Shown here one piece after another: positions 24,606 through 34,198 of a DNA stretch of 64,000 nucleotides (position 1 is the stretch's first letter; every line of letters begins with the position of its first letter). Location of the stretch: positions 56,754,025 to 56,818,024 of the forward strand of contig CP136068.1 of NCBI GenBank assembly GCA_032622095.1. The letters are read 5' to 3'. This stretch comes from Siphonodentalium dalli (lineage: Eukaryota > Mollusca > Scaphopoda > Gadilida > Siphonodentaliidae). The notes under the pieces were generated by a model that saw only the letters and a program-made list of their open reading frames with translations, was not told the origin of the DNA and made no database searches. A program made the position numbers and the translations under genes.

Positions 24606-25384
24606 TCATGTCTGGGCGACAAACATGTGTAAATGTCCCTCAGGCGGACTTCAGAGGAGGAAATATGATGGCGCTGGCATTAAAATATTGTCATCAATAA
24701 TGCCCAGATTAAGTAAATGAATATAACATCTCATATTCTCCTGAGAGTAGATTTATATTACCATTGGTCATTTGTATAGGCGGGCATGATTATGATACTA
24801 TACTCATCGGGACTTTCAATATTTTATTTCTGCCTATAAATATCACTTAATCTCCCGTATTAGGTATTTACTGTGTTATTTCTTAATATACCTGTTCTAT
24901 TATGCAAATTACATAAGCAACAGTCATTATCTGGTTTAAAATGTCAGATACACAAGACGATTTTCGCACCAAAGTGCAGAAATCGTTCGAATAAATCTCA
25001 TGTACAGAACCATCACAGCCATGATTTGTTTGAAATAGAACCGTAACACGCACCCGTGTTGGTTACGAGGTCACAGCTCCCAATTATCAACCCCTATCGG
25101 GATACTTTCTCAGCTATTTTACAAAAGAATAACACGGGTATACTTATAGTTAGTGTTTGTCTTCAGAATGCATGTCATATAATCGCCACGAAAAACAAAG
25201 AAATTGCGTCCACGTGGCTTGATTTTCAGGATAACATGTTGATATTTACGCGTTAACTCGCTAATACCGAGTGGTCTAGAGTTCAGGTTTCGATAACACG
25301 GCACTTCTGCAGCCTCTGTTCATTCAGGAAAGTATAATATATTCAAAATATCTATAATTATGCGTGATTTTGTCACAAAAATGA
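24606..25384. other. Right inner part of the 9.4-kb element, no gene
   Basis: AT-rich. From about 24985 it contains AGAACCATCACA and AGAACCGTAACA, variants of motifs in the TIR, so these are probably subterminal repeats of the DNA element. Confidence 0.5.
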
Positions 25385-25479
25385 TTATTTTCAATCATCA
25401 GGAACCGTAACAAATCAGACAAGAACCATCACAATACCGGCGATAGAACGACTTCCGATGTAACAGTTCCTACACAGTG
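25385..25479 (-). repeat. Right TIR of 9.4-kb element
   Basis: Inverted partner of the left TIR. It ends CCTACACAGTG directly before the second GAAATAAT. Confidence 0.88.
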
Positions 25480-25487
25480 GAAATAAT

Positions 25488-25795
25488 GTTCAAAACTTAT
25501 GTACTCCCGATACTGGAATAGGCGGAGATGTTGTTTGCATGGGACAATGCCTCCTCGACCGCCTTTATGTCGACGCCGGTAGAATAGTAAATAGTAACTT
25601 TAGTAGAATAGTAGTATGATCCTCGTTTTATGACGTTAATTCTTCTATTTTCCATATATGTGTCATCTGTATATTATGTTATTTGTTTGGATTTGGAAAT
25701 AAAAATATGTTCGTTTTCAGATGAGAAAGTATTATGCGATCTCGGGTGGCCTCCCCCTAACGAAAGACGAAACCTTCATAAAACTTTACGTGGGC
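25488..25795 (+). pseudogene. LINE-E, 3' portion after the 9.4-kb insertion
   Basis: Right after the second GAAATAAT the RT thumb region continues: FKTYVLPILE, a stop, then AEMLFAWDNAS and, frameshifted, VDAGRIV (about 25490-25600). Further on, LCDLGWPPPNERRNLHK (about 25735-25790) corresponds to the LGWETLxxRR block present in LINE-A and LINE-B. The sequence then changes character, so the 3' end of the LINE is lost. Confidence 0.7.
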
Positions 25796-26938
25796 AAAAT
25801 GCAAAGTTGGCAGCTAAAGCAGAGGAAGACACTTTAAACATATTAAGAGCGTCAAACGATACAGCAAACGGTACAAAACGAAAATCACTCACATCGTCAA
25901 AAAGAACACATGTGCGGGCAAATCAACACAATCTGAAAATAATCTTCAAATTCCAACTGAAGTTCCCAAAATGCAAACTGGAAATGATTCTAAAACTGTA
26001 AACTCAATCGGGAATACTGGCACATGTGGTCGACAGGGGACAGGGAGATGAAGTCGCCATAAACGGTAACATTCAGTTTCAAACAAATTTGATGTTTTGG
26101 ATGGCAAATTTGAAGACGATGGAAACCAACTGGAAACTGCTGGGTCAGGAGATGTGCACGAGGAAGTAGAGTCTACATTTAGTGATCTAAACTTGGCGCA
26201 TGCAGCGAGACACACGACCTACATATATTAACGACACAAGGATTTTGGAATCGCGACAACCAAAGAAAGTTCATCTGATAATTGGCGATTCGGTCCTGCG
26301 TTATCTGAATGCGAGACTATAAGCAAATCGAGAAGAATATGTGAATATAGTATCGATAGGCTAGATGGACTTATGGATTGGATCATGAAATCGAAGAGTG
26401 ATGTAAATGTACACAAGGTTACGATTCACGTCGGGATAAATTCATGCCGCTTTCGCCAGTTTTACCGACGCCGAGCAGAGCCGGTGCAAACCGACTGATT
26501 TTCCAAACAAATGAGTGCTATAAGGAAGTGAGTTCCTGTTTTTTATGTGAATTCACCGAACATTCTCCAAAATTCGCTGAGCGTAACGGTTATGTTTCTC
26601 GGGCGTCCTTTCACGATAATTGGCACGGCAACGATGCTGGATTAGAGAGGTTAGGGGCTGGGTTGAAATGTGGGAGTTGTTCGGCTAAGGACTTGGAGTA
26701 AGTAGTTGTCTGATGTACATAATGTGCGGTCCTCACGTCACCGTGGATCACAGAGAAACATTGGCGGAGGACGATTCGTCATATGATACGTTTCGTTCCA
26801 ACGATACCAGCTTTGTAAGGAATGGTAGATCGTCTAACACTCAACATCCAGATATGCGTAAAGAATTAACAGAAATGAAACGTCAGATATCAAGCTTGTG
26901 TACAACTCTTACAGAATGTTGGCCTATACACATTAGTG
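25796..26938 (+). pseudogene. LINE-F ORF1 remnant with SGNH/GDSL-esterase domain
   Basis: Broken frames give a charged, low-complexity N-terminus (about 25800-26200), then LIIGDSVLRYL (about 26275; block I GDS), VTIHVGINSC (about 26420; block III position), SPVLPTPSRAGANRLI (about 26450) and FHDNWHGNDAGLERL (about 26610; D-x-x-H of block V). A trailing coiled-coil-like stretch with MRKELTEMKRQISSL (about 26850) follows. SGNH esterase ORF1 proteins are known from CR1-group LINEs. At least two frameshifts and one stop (after RYLNARL) inactivate it. It ends where the LINE-A 3' end begins. The N-terminal limit is uncertain. Confidence 0.65.
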
Positions 26939-27686
26939 TAAACAATATTTAATTTCGAACAAAACATGTAATACATTCAAACAAATTGACATAAGTAATA
27001 ATAATATTCAAAACGGGGATTGGACAACAAGCCTAAAAGGCTTTTATAAAGTCTTTTCCTCGGAGCAGGAAGTTTACCCTTGGTATCAGAATAGATACCA
27101 TATAGGGTAAATTTAGCAGACGGGGATAAGATGTTAGATCCGAAAAAATATTGTTCAAGGAGGGGGTAGAGGGATAGAGTGCAGGAAGGAAAAACGTTTG
27201 TCAAGTTAATTGGTATTGCATACCGTACATCGGCCAAAACGAGAGAGGGGAGTGAAGCGAAGTACCGTATAATTATATTTTAGTTACACAACTTATACTA
27301 TTTAAGAACCATGAAACAATCAAAATCAAATCGAAACGCATCGCGGCCCACGTGGAGGAAATGCGAGAAAAAAAAACAAAAAAACAATCAAACTACTAGA
27401 ACTGTTAATTAATATTAAAATTAAAATAATTGGTTAGAAGCGTACTTAAGCATTATATGATGTAATATGACGAAACAATGACTTAATTTCATGGGGAGTG
27501 GCACAGTGACACGGAGAATGGTTGGCACTCGATTGGAACTTATTAAATTCCATTTCATTAAAATTCCATTGAGAAGTGACGAAACGACCCCACCAGAGCA
27601 CACAATACAGATAATGTGATAAAACAAATACATAATTACATATAGTGGTGTATTGCATGGCCCGGCGATCGTACGACCCATCGTGG
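26939..27686 (-). other. 3' region of LINE-A
   Basis: Non-coding sequence between the ORF2 stop and the presumed 3' terminus. A short A/T-rich stretch and a small hairpin (AAAAGGCTTTTATAAAG, about 27035) are visible. Frames here are short and unlike any protein. Confidence 0.5.
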
Positions 27687-30641
27687 TTATGAGAAACGCC
27701 GAGTTTGTAAAATGAACTTTTGTACGGCGACAAAGATCTGAGTATTGAGACGATCAGAAAGTTCACTTGAGCCATATAATAGGATATCAATTGATATTCT
27801 GCTTGTTGGTAGCGCGGACATGAGCTCTATTCTCTCTTGAGTATACAGAGGACAATGAAAAAAGAAGTTGTATGCCGATTCAATTTCATAATCACCACAG
27901 GAACAGAACGGAGAATCTTCCAAGTGGTTTACGACGAGGTCTTTATTCAGGTTACTACAGCCTAATCTAATTCTAGTATGATAAACTTGTGCTTTCCTGG
28001 AGTAACTTTGATAGTAAAATTTGGCTATTTTTGAACGATCAACATTTAGGGTATGTTTAAATTCTTTCAACGAAGGGGTCATCTTTACTGAGTCGGGTAA
28101 ACTATTCCAAGCACGTGTGGTTGACGGTAGAAATGTGTCCATATACGCATTCCTATTACTGTCAGGTGGATGAATACTAGCATGCCTAAAATTATAACCA
28201 GACGACATAGAATCTGGTGGAATCATATTGGATAAATAGGATGGAGTTATTTTTCTTGTCATTTTGTAAAATTGAATTAATTTCTGTTTACTTCTTCTTG
28301 ATGCAAGTGTTTCCCAACCAGTTTCAAGTAACAAGTTGAGGTCGCTAGTACTTCTAGTTGCCCCAGTTACAACTCGTGCCATTTCGTACTGAATATCATC
28401 AATGCAATCGCTCATGTATTTCGGAATGTTATCCCAAACAGGGGATGCATATTCCAGTATTGGGCGAATGAATGAGACATATACGGTTTCTAAAGATTTT
28501 CTGCTTAATCTGAACTTGTGTTTCTTTACAAGATTAACTCTCTTCCATGCCTTGTCGAGTATGCTACAAATGTGACTTTCCCATGAACCAGTAGTGTCAA
28601 ATATAACTCCGAGATGTTTATGATTGCTTACTTCTGTTCTTTGTGATCCAGCCATGAGTAGGGTGGGTGAGCTATATTTAGGTTCTTCCTTGATACTATC
28701 AAAGCTTCGGTCTTCAGGGGGTTGAACTTTACCAACCACTTACATGACCATTTGACAATAGGGTCAATATCTTTATTAATTATTTCAGCGGCAATGGTAG
28801 GGTTCTCAACACACAGATAAATTGAGGTGTCATCAGCAAAAAGACGTATGTTGCACACTATATTTTTTGTTATATCGTTGATATAAATAAGAAATAAAAG
28901 GGGTCCTAATATTGAGCCCTGTGGGACGCCTGCAGATACATATTTCCAGTCAGAGCTAGCGTTATCAATCAAAACTCTCTGTTGGCGAGATTTAATATAG
29001 GAAGCTATTAGATTGTACAACTTGCCATTGATGCCCATGCTCGAGATTTTGTGGAGGAGACCTTTGTGCCAAACCTTATCAAATGCCTTACTGATGTCAC
29101 AAAATATACAACGAACTTCCTTGCCATCGTCTGGAGACCTACTAATATAATCATACACGTCAGTAATTTGATACACAGCAGTATCTCCTAATTTAAACCC
29201 AGACTGGTGGACAGAGATTAAATTGTGATCATTAACGTGGGACCAAATGTATTTATAAAGGCACTTTTCATATGTTTTGGATAAGCAACTTAATAGAGAT
29301 ATAGGACGATAGTTTGATACAAGACTAGGGTCACCGCTTTTGAAAACTGGAGTGATATTCGCTATTTTCCATTCACTTGGATAATAACTATTTTTTGAGA
29401 AAATATTGAAAACATGAGCAAGGGGTTCAGAGAGAGATAAAGCACAATTTTTCAAAACGCGGGGGCTAATTTTGTCTGGGCCGCAAGCTTTAGATGCTTT
29501 GAGATTTTTAAGAGCATTGAAAACATCGGTTGTCGAAATCTCTATCTCACTTATTACTATATCAGAATTAGAATTTAGAGGAATATAGTTCACATTTATG
29601 TCGTGTGAGGAATCATCGACTTTCGATATTTCACAAAAGTAATCATTCAAGGCGTTCGCTTTATCAGAGGGTGAAACCAAGTGACAGTTGTCAGACAGAA
29701 GTGGGGGTATTGCTTTACGATTATTTTGGAAAAGAATTTTTTGTAAATTTTTCCACCAGGTTGATTTATCAGAGTTTATATCATTTAAACTATGATCAAT
29801 TTTCGTATCGTAGTCAGACTTTGCTTTTCTCACCGCGTGTACACATTGATTGCGCACAGAGCGAAAATTTGCCCAAGAAGTCGATGAATTAGTGTGTTTC
29901 GCTTTTTTATGTAGCCTGTTGCGTTTGCGCATTAGTTTCTTTATACTACAGGTAAGCCAAGGGGGGCAATCCTTTTTTATAGAAACAGTTTTACTTGGAA
30001 TATATCTAGTGCAGGCATTTTGTATGAATTCTGTTAACTGGTCGGTAATCGTAGTCAAATTCTGATCGGAATAAATGCTTCTAAAATCCCAATTGAGGAA
30101 AGTATTATTCATAGCTTCGTAGTCCGCTTTGTCATAATACCAGATTTGTCTTTTTGTCGACGAAAGATTCGATAATGGTAGCTCGATGTCGAGCGTAACT
30201 GGCGAATGGTACCTAACGCGGTCCTCAAAGAAAGTGCCAATCACCTCCGTGCCACTTATATACTCACAACAATTGGTAAGAAACAGGTCCAGGATGGTAG
30301 ATGACGTTTCGGTAAAATTTGTAGACGATGTCACCAATTGGGATACACCACAACGTGAGCATATACCGTTAATCTTTCCATTGCTACCATCTTTATAATC
30401 TTCATTAAAATCACCGCATATCAGGACATTGTTCACATCGTCAATAGCATTTTTTATATTTAACTCAATATTTTCCCATAATGAGACTGTTGATTGAGGG
30501 GGTCTATAGAAACACCCGATAATGATCTTTTTCCCATGAATCTTTATTTCAACCCATAATGATTCTAAGCCTGGTACCATAAGGTCAGTGCGATGTTTAT
30601 AAGGGATGCAATCGCGTATGTAGATACTAACACCACCACCG

Positions 30642-30792
30642 ACTGTTTCACTGGGGACGGCAGGTAGACAACCTTCTTGGTTATGCTGTCCCCGATAGCC
30701 CATTGAATGTTATACTATTACACTGTGTATATAATTGTAAATATCATATGAATGAGTTATGAATAAATAATCATAGTCATAGTCACTGTTTC
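30642..30792 (+). mobile_element. 135-bp 5'-truncated retroposon inside the LINE-A endonuclease
   Basis: ACTGTTTC occurs at 30642-30649 and 30785-30792 as an 8-bp target duplication. The insert (30650-30784) reads on the plus strand and ends with TTATGAATAAATAATCATAG and a short (ATAGTC)n tail: a polyadenylation-like signal plus tandem tail, as in CR1/L2-type LINE 3' ends. On the LINE-A strand it interrupts RNDRNS...TVGGGVSIYIRD. Confidence 0.85.
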
Positions 30793-30988
30793 TATCGTTT
30801 CTGATTGGTTCATGAAAACCTTGGATAAGGACTTCGGAATTTTCAATTGATTTATCAAGCCATGTTTCTGTGAACATACAAATATCGAAATGAATCGCTT
30901 CGGCATTTAGTATTGTCATTTTATTTCTAATACTCTGGATATTCAGCTGCAGAACAGAGCAGGATCTCCGTGACCCACCTTCGCGAAT

Positions 30989-31015
30989 TGGACCCGGGTT
31001 TTGTTCGATATCACC
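30989..31015 (-). other. 2A-like ribosomal-recoding motif (LINE-A)
   Basis: G-D-I-E-Q-N-P-G-P at ORF2 residues 120-128, directly after a hydrophobic run (LLAYVIIIMFISCLLLLLS). It matches the canonical D-(V/I)-E-x-N-P-G-P, at which ribosomes skip the Gly-Pro bond. Known family behaviour would release a short membrane-type leader from the endonuclease-RT. Activity here is inferred from the intact motif. Confidence 0.88.
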
Positions 31016-31364
31016 ACTTAATAGCAGCAACAAGCATGAGATAAACATAATAATAATAACGTACGCTAGAAGTTTTACTTTTGATGCGATTGGGCCGAAT
31101 ACGTGTTGGTCCTCATCATTCAGCTTAACTACACCTGGGTTCCCCAGTTCAATGATGTGTTTTACAAATACTCCAATTAAATTTGGAAAGACGCACATCA
31201 GTAATAGTATTATTCCCATGATTTTGTCATCAGTTAATTTGTTCGAACGAAGCAAGAGGAAGATGACAAATGCTTCAGACATAACTTTATCAAAACGCTT
31301 TCTTCGGTGGGGTCGCGACGCTTTCGATAAGAACATGCCAATGCGAGCACGATGTTGGGTGGTG

Positions 31365-31574
31365 TCAACCATTATCCCAAGTCATATATTTTGATACATA
31401 AGTGTACAAGGTGCTCGATAATTGGCATACATGGTTCACAAAATAATAGATAATTGGTAATACTAGTATATGAGGGTGGTCTCGAATGACAGGATGGGCA
31501 GTAGGTGCTTCGTTTTTGTGAGGGGGGAATACATAAGAAAAGAGAGATACGAGAATTAGGAATTGGAACAACAT
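31365..31574 (-). CDS. Small hydrophobic ORF overlapping the LINE-A ORF2 start
   Basis: A 69-codon frame whose N-terminus MLFQFLILVSLFSYVF looks like a signal peptide or membrane anchor. Its stop overlaps the ORF2 initiator in ATGGTTGA (31372-31365), an 8-nt overlap. LINE-G has the same geometry (ATGGCTGA) and LINE-B a 4-nt ATGA overlap. I recognise no domain. It may be a real leader ORF feeding ORF2 translation by termination-reinitiation, or a chance frame in T-rich DNA. Confidence 0.4.
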   Translation of the reverse strand: MLFQFLILVSLFSYVFPPHKNEAPTAHPVIRDHPHILVLPIIYYFVNHVCQLSSTLYTYVSKYMTWDNG

Positions 31575-33120
31575 CTTGTCTTACCTCGTGATATTATCCG
31601 AGGGACGATAAAATCAACCTGCACTCATTGGTTCGATGGATATTGGGGATACATTGATCAACGCTAATCGATGTCATTGGGATAAGAGAAAATAACTAAG
31701 AAAATAAGATAGTGGACATGAATGGAAACGGTAATTTTCCAGTGAAGTTAACGTGATATAAAAATAGGACAGATGGACTGACGTACTGACGGACTGACAT
31801 GCACTAAGAAAGTGGACATGATAGTGGACATAAATGGACGCGGTAATTTTCCAGTGAAATAAACGTGATATAAAAATAGGACAGATGGACTGACGTACTG
31901 ACGGACTGACATGCACGTACATATACATACACATAGATCAGGGCGGCCATACCGGTTATAAGGCAATCCTTAATACCGTATGTGTTGCCACCCCAAGCTG
32001 CTAAAGTGTACAGTTTGTGGAAACATACATATGTACACACATACACATGTACACATATTAATATACAATACATACACACATATACATACAGTGAAATAAG
32101 CGTGATATAAAATTAAGACAGGTGGACGGACGGACTGACTTGTAGCGAAATTTGGCCTACACATTATTGACATAGTCTGGGTCAAGTGACTAGCCTGTAT
32201 ATGGTTATAGTGCCTAAAAAGGTTATGGGTGTACTAGGAAAAACATAGTCATATAATTATACAGTTCAATACGATTTACGATATACTTACAAAGACGAGC
32301 AGAAGCGAAGTGTGTGTGTAACCGAACCAGGCCAGGCTTTATCCGAATCATGAATGTGACCTCAATCGCATAACACAACAAGCTCACTAACTGGACCAAG
32401 CCAAGCTTTATCCGAATCGTGAATTAACCTCAATCGCATAACACAGAAGCCTCACGATAGTCACGCGTAATTAATGGTGCGACACTGGATGGTGATTTAG
32501 TAGTTTAATATAACTACCACTGACGACCACGCAGAATGAATCCAGATTGATACTTCAGAATCAGGCCATGTTAAACGAATGGAACAGAGGGCATTTCGGA
32601 CGAGACAGGCATTGGTGCAGTACTGACAGTAGTGCAGTTGTTAAATTGCATGAATCATGCGGTCATCTCAAGAGACGGAAAGTATGTTTTTCGCAAGTCG
32701 TGGATTACCCAAATGAATTTATGTTTAGTTTTCCTTTTGTTTGTTTTTTACATCGCGTTCAAGGAAGGTTATAATGGATTATAATACTTTCCAGCAGGGT
32801 AAGAATACATGGGTGTTCCATATGTTTCATGATACAGGAAATATGAAATGGCAATAATTATATATGGTTTAGCTGCTATATGTGTGTTTATGGCGTATAT
32901 TTTTCCAATCAGTGAAAAAAGGGGGGGGGTCGGTTTCAGTGGATCAAATATAGGTTGTTTTTTTTTCTTTTTGTATGGGACTCAGTTATCTAACAGACTG
33001 ACTTGGAGTGCGAAACATAGGTTCCAAATCAGAAATAGTGGGGGAATTATGCATATTAATATATACACACAACGACCAACCATCTGGTGGTGGTCGGTGA
33101 CGCATTGAAAGGTCACAGCG
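31575..33120 (-). other. Spacer between ORF1 and ORF2 of LINE-A
   Basis: It holds two tandem units of about 100 bp (next entry), a two-copy direct repeat of about 67 bp (32327-32388 and 32395-32454, sharing CTTTATCCGAATC and ACCTCAATCGCATAACACA), a G-run at about 32923-32931 and a T-run at about 32958. No protein motif is seen. It may contain an independent insertion. Confidence 0.5.
31706..32160. repeat. Tandem repeat of about 100 bp with CGGACTGAC tails
   Basis: Two near-identical units (about 31712-31805 and 31812-31917) share GGTAATTTTCCAGTGAA, then ACGTGATATAAAAATAGGAC, then ACTGACGTACTGACGGACTG. A third partial, diverged unit lies at about 32088-32140. Overlapping frames with SVRQSI-type peptides are by-products. 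Confidence 0.8.
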
Positions 33121-34197
33121 TTAGTTTACCCGGCCCTCCAGGGCATCGATGTGTCTGAATGTTGTTAATTTCAAAACTTCGCCACCCTGGGCCTCTCTTG
33201 CATAAATGTTCCCATCGAATGTCCAGCATTCAGCAATTTTGGAAATCTGCTTTAACTTTCGTGCACGTTGGAAAATTTTGGCGCGAGTTCTTGTAAGGTC
33301 CTCATTAATGAAGAGGGGTCCAGGGTATTCAGGAACACCGAGGTTTTTCAGGTCACGTCGCACATCATAGACAGATTTTCTCACACGGTAGGATGGTAGG
33401 CGGAATATAATTTGCCTTGACGGAGCTGGAGCACCCTGGTTATTAGTAACATCTGCAGGTTTTTTAAATGGGCCAACTCGGTGACTGCGAAAAATAAGTT
33501 TTGGCTTCAGTGGAATACCTAGTTTATTGATAACTTTGAGCACGATCGAGTCGGTGTCTTCTCCGCTTTTTTCCGGTATACCAGATAAACGTAAGTTAGT
33601 ACGCCGACCGTACTGTTGGAGGTCATCGATCTCGGCACGAAGTTCATATTCAACTTCCTGGTGCTTATCAGTTTCAGTTTTAAGTTTTTTCTCGAGCTCC
33701 AGAATTTTGGCATCACGTTTTGATAGCTCGCGATTAAGTATATCGGTGGTAACAATGTCTGTCTTGCAAGCGTTTGAAACTTCACGCTTGACATCCTCTG
33801 AAACAACAGTTTGAAAAAGTGCTTGCATAACTTTAGCCAGGGCTTCGATGACTCGATGGCTCGTTAAGGCTTTTATGAGACCGGCCTCAAAGTAAACATT
33901 AGGTCCAAAGAAATCCGATGGTTCCTCTTCCATGTCACCTGCATTAGATCCATCGTTAGACGGAATTGGACTCCGCAAAAGGTTACCTTGATAAACAGGT
34001 TTGTACTGTTTCTTATTTTCTGGAGAAACAGGAGATGACGATGTGGCGCGCTCCTTCCTCTTTACAGGTTTGGGCGTGGGAGACTGATCATCGTGATCGT
34101 TCGAAACGCTCCCTTTCTCTTGTTGATTTTCAACATTAAAAGTATTTTGATCTTTCGTAATATCAGAATTGATATTTACTGAGTCCGTGTCACTCAT
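33121..34197 (-). CDS. LINE-A ORF1 protein (coiled coil, RRM-like, C-terminal domain)
   Basis: Uninterrupted 358-codon frame from the ATG at 34197 (MSDTDSVNIN); an in-frame ATG nine codons upstream lies in the neighbouring LINE and is not used. The N-terminus is charged and low-complexity with basic PKPVKRKER. A coiled coil spans roughly residues 140-195, followed by an RRM-like domain with NLRLSGIPE and IFRSHRVG, and a C-terminal domain with LFINEDLTRTRAKIFQRARKL. This is the L1-type ORF1p layout, an RNA-binding trimeric chaperone that packages LINE RNA. ORF1 is the only large intact frame of LINE-A. That it belongs with the ORF2 downstream is inferred from order and strand. Confidence 0.85.
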   Translation of the reverse strand: MSDTDSVNINSDITKDQNTFNVENQQEKGSVSNDHDDQSPTPKPVKRKERATSSSPVSPENKKQYKPVYQGNLLRSPIPSNDGSNAGDMEEEPSDFFGPNVYFEAGLIKALTSHRVIEALAKVMQALFQTVVSEDVKREVSNACKTDIVTTDILNRELSKRDAKILELEKKLKTETDKHQEVEYELRAEIDDLQQYGRRTNLRLSGIPEKSGEDTDSIVLKVINKLGIPLKPKLIFRSHRVGPFKKPADVTNNQGAPAPSRQIIFRLPSYRVRKSVYDVRRDLKNLGVPEYPGPLFINEDLTRTRAKIFQRARKLKQISKIAECWTFDGNIYAREAQGGEVLKLTTFRHIDALEGRVN

Positions 34198-34198
34198 T

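Larger units (their letters stand above)
16076..25479. mobile_element. 9.4-kb terminal-inverted-repeat DNA element with 8-bp TSD
   Basis: Both ends begin with CACTGTGTAGGAACTGTTAC in inverted orientation, and the similarity continues for about 90 bp (16076-16170 against 25385-25479). The TSD is GAAATAAT. The element splits LINE-E between its HKHLG thumb block and its YVLPILEYAE block. Subterminal regions repeat short GGTTC(T/C) motifs. Inside are family A copies 2 and 3, a 139-bp tandem repeat, a (GA)n tract and unrecognised sequence. No transposase is seen. An 8-bp TSD fits hAT, P, Merlin or some Mutator-like groups; CACTG does not match the usual hAT YARNG terminus, so I leave it unassigned. 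Confidence 0.82.
27687..31372 (-). pseudogene. LINE-A ORF2: hydrophobic N-terminus, 2A-like, endonuclease, reverse transcriptase
   Basis: The start chosen is ATG at 31372, overlapping the stop of the small upstream ORF. Residues 1-110 hold two hydrophobic segments (about 34-74 and 101-118), then GDIEQNPGP at 120-128. The endonuclease follows: LNIQSIRNKM, CMFTETWLD, GGGVSIYIRD, GCFYRPP, CGDFNED. RT blocks are SKACGPDKISP, NYRPISLLSC, CDISKAFDKVWH, AGVPQGSILGP and LFADDTSIYL. The C-terminus (28739-27687) has HKHLGV, LGW-like TGWETLASRR and a Cys/His knuckle, CSCGDYEIES...FFFHCP. Breaks: a 135-bp retroposed insert within the endonuclease with a stop, and a frameshift near 28660-28690. The protein would nick target DNA and prime reverse transcription in the nucleus. 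Confidence 0.88.
26939..34198 (-). mobile_element. LINE-A: near-complete APE-type non-LTR retrotransposon
   Basis: Reading leftwards: ORF1 (34197-33121), a 1.5-kb spacer, a small hydrophobic ORF (31574-31365), ORF2 with 2A-like motif, endonuclease and RT (31372-27687) and a 3' region to about 26939, ending AATTAAATATTGTTTA-like. The same terminal 15-mer (14/15) closes LINE-B at 37081. ORF2 is broken by a 135-bp insertion and a frameshift, so this copy is dead. Its 5' UTR is separated or removed by the plus-strand LINE starting at about 34200. Confidence 0.8.

Noticed and set aside
29605-30065. Plus-strand ORFs over LINE-A ORF2
   Set aside because: Antisense shadows of the reverse transcriptase frame.
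31674-32185. Overlapping ORFs with SVRQSICPIF repeats
   Set aside because: By-products of the 100-bp tandem repeat in the LINE-A spacer.
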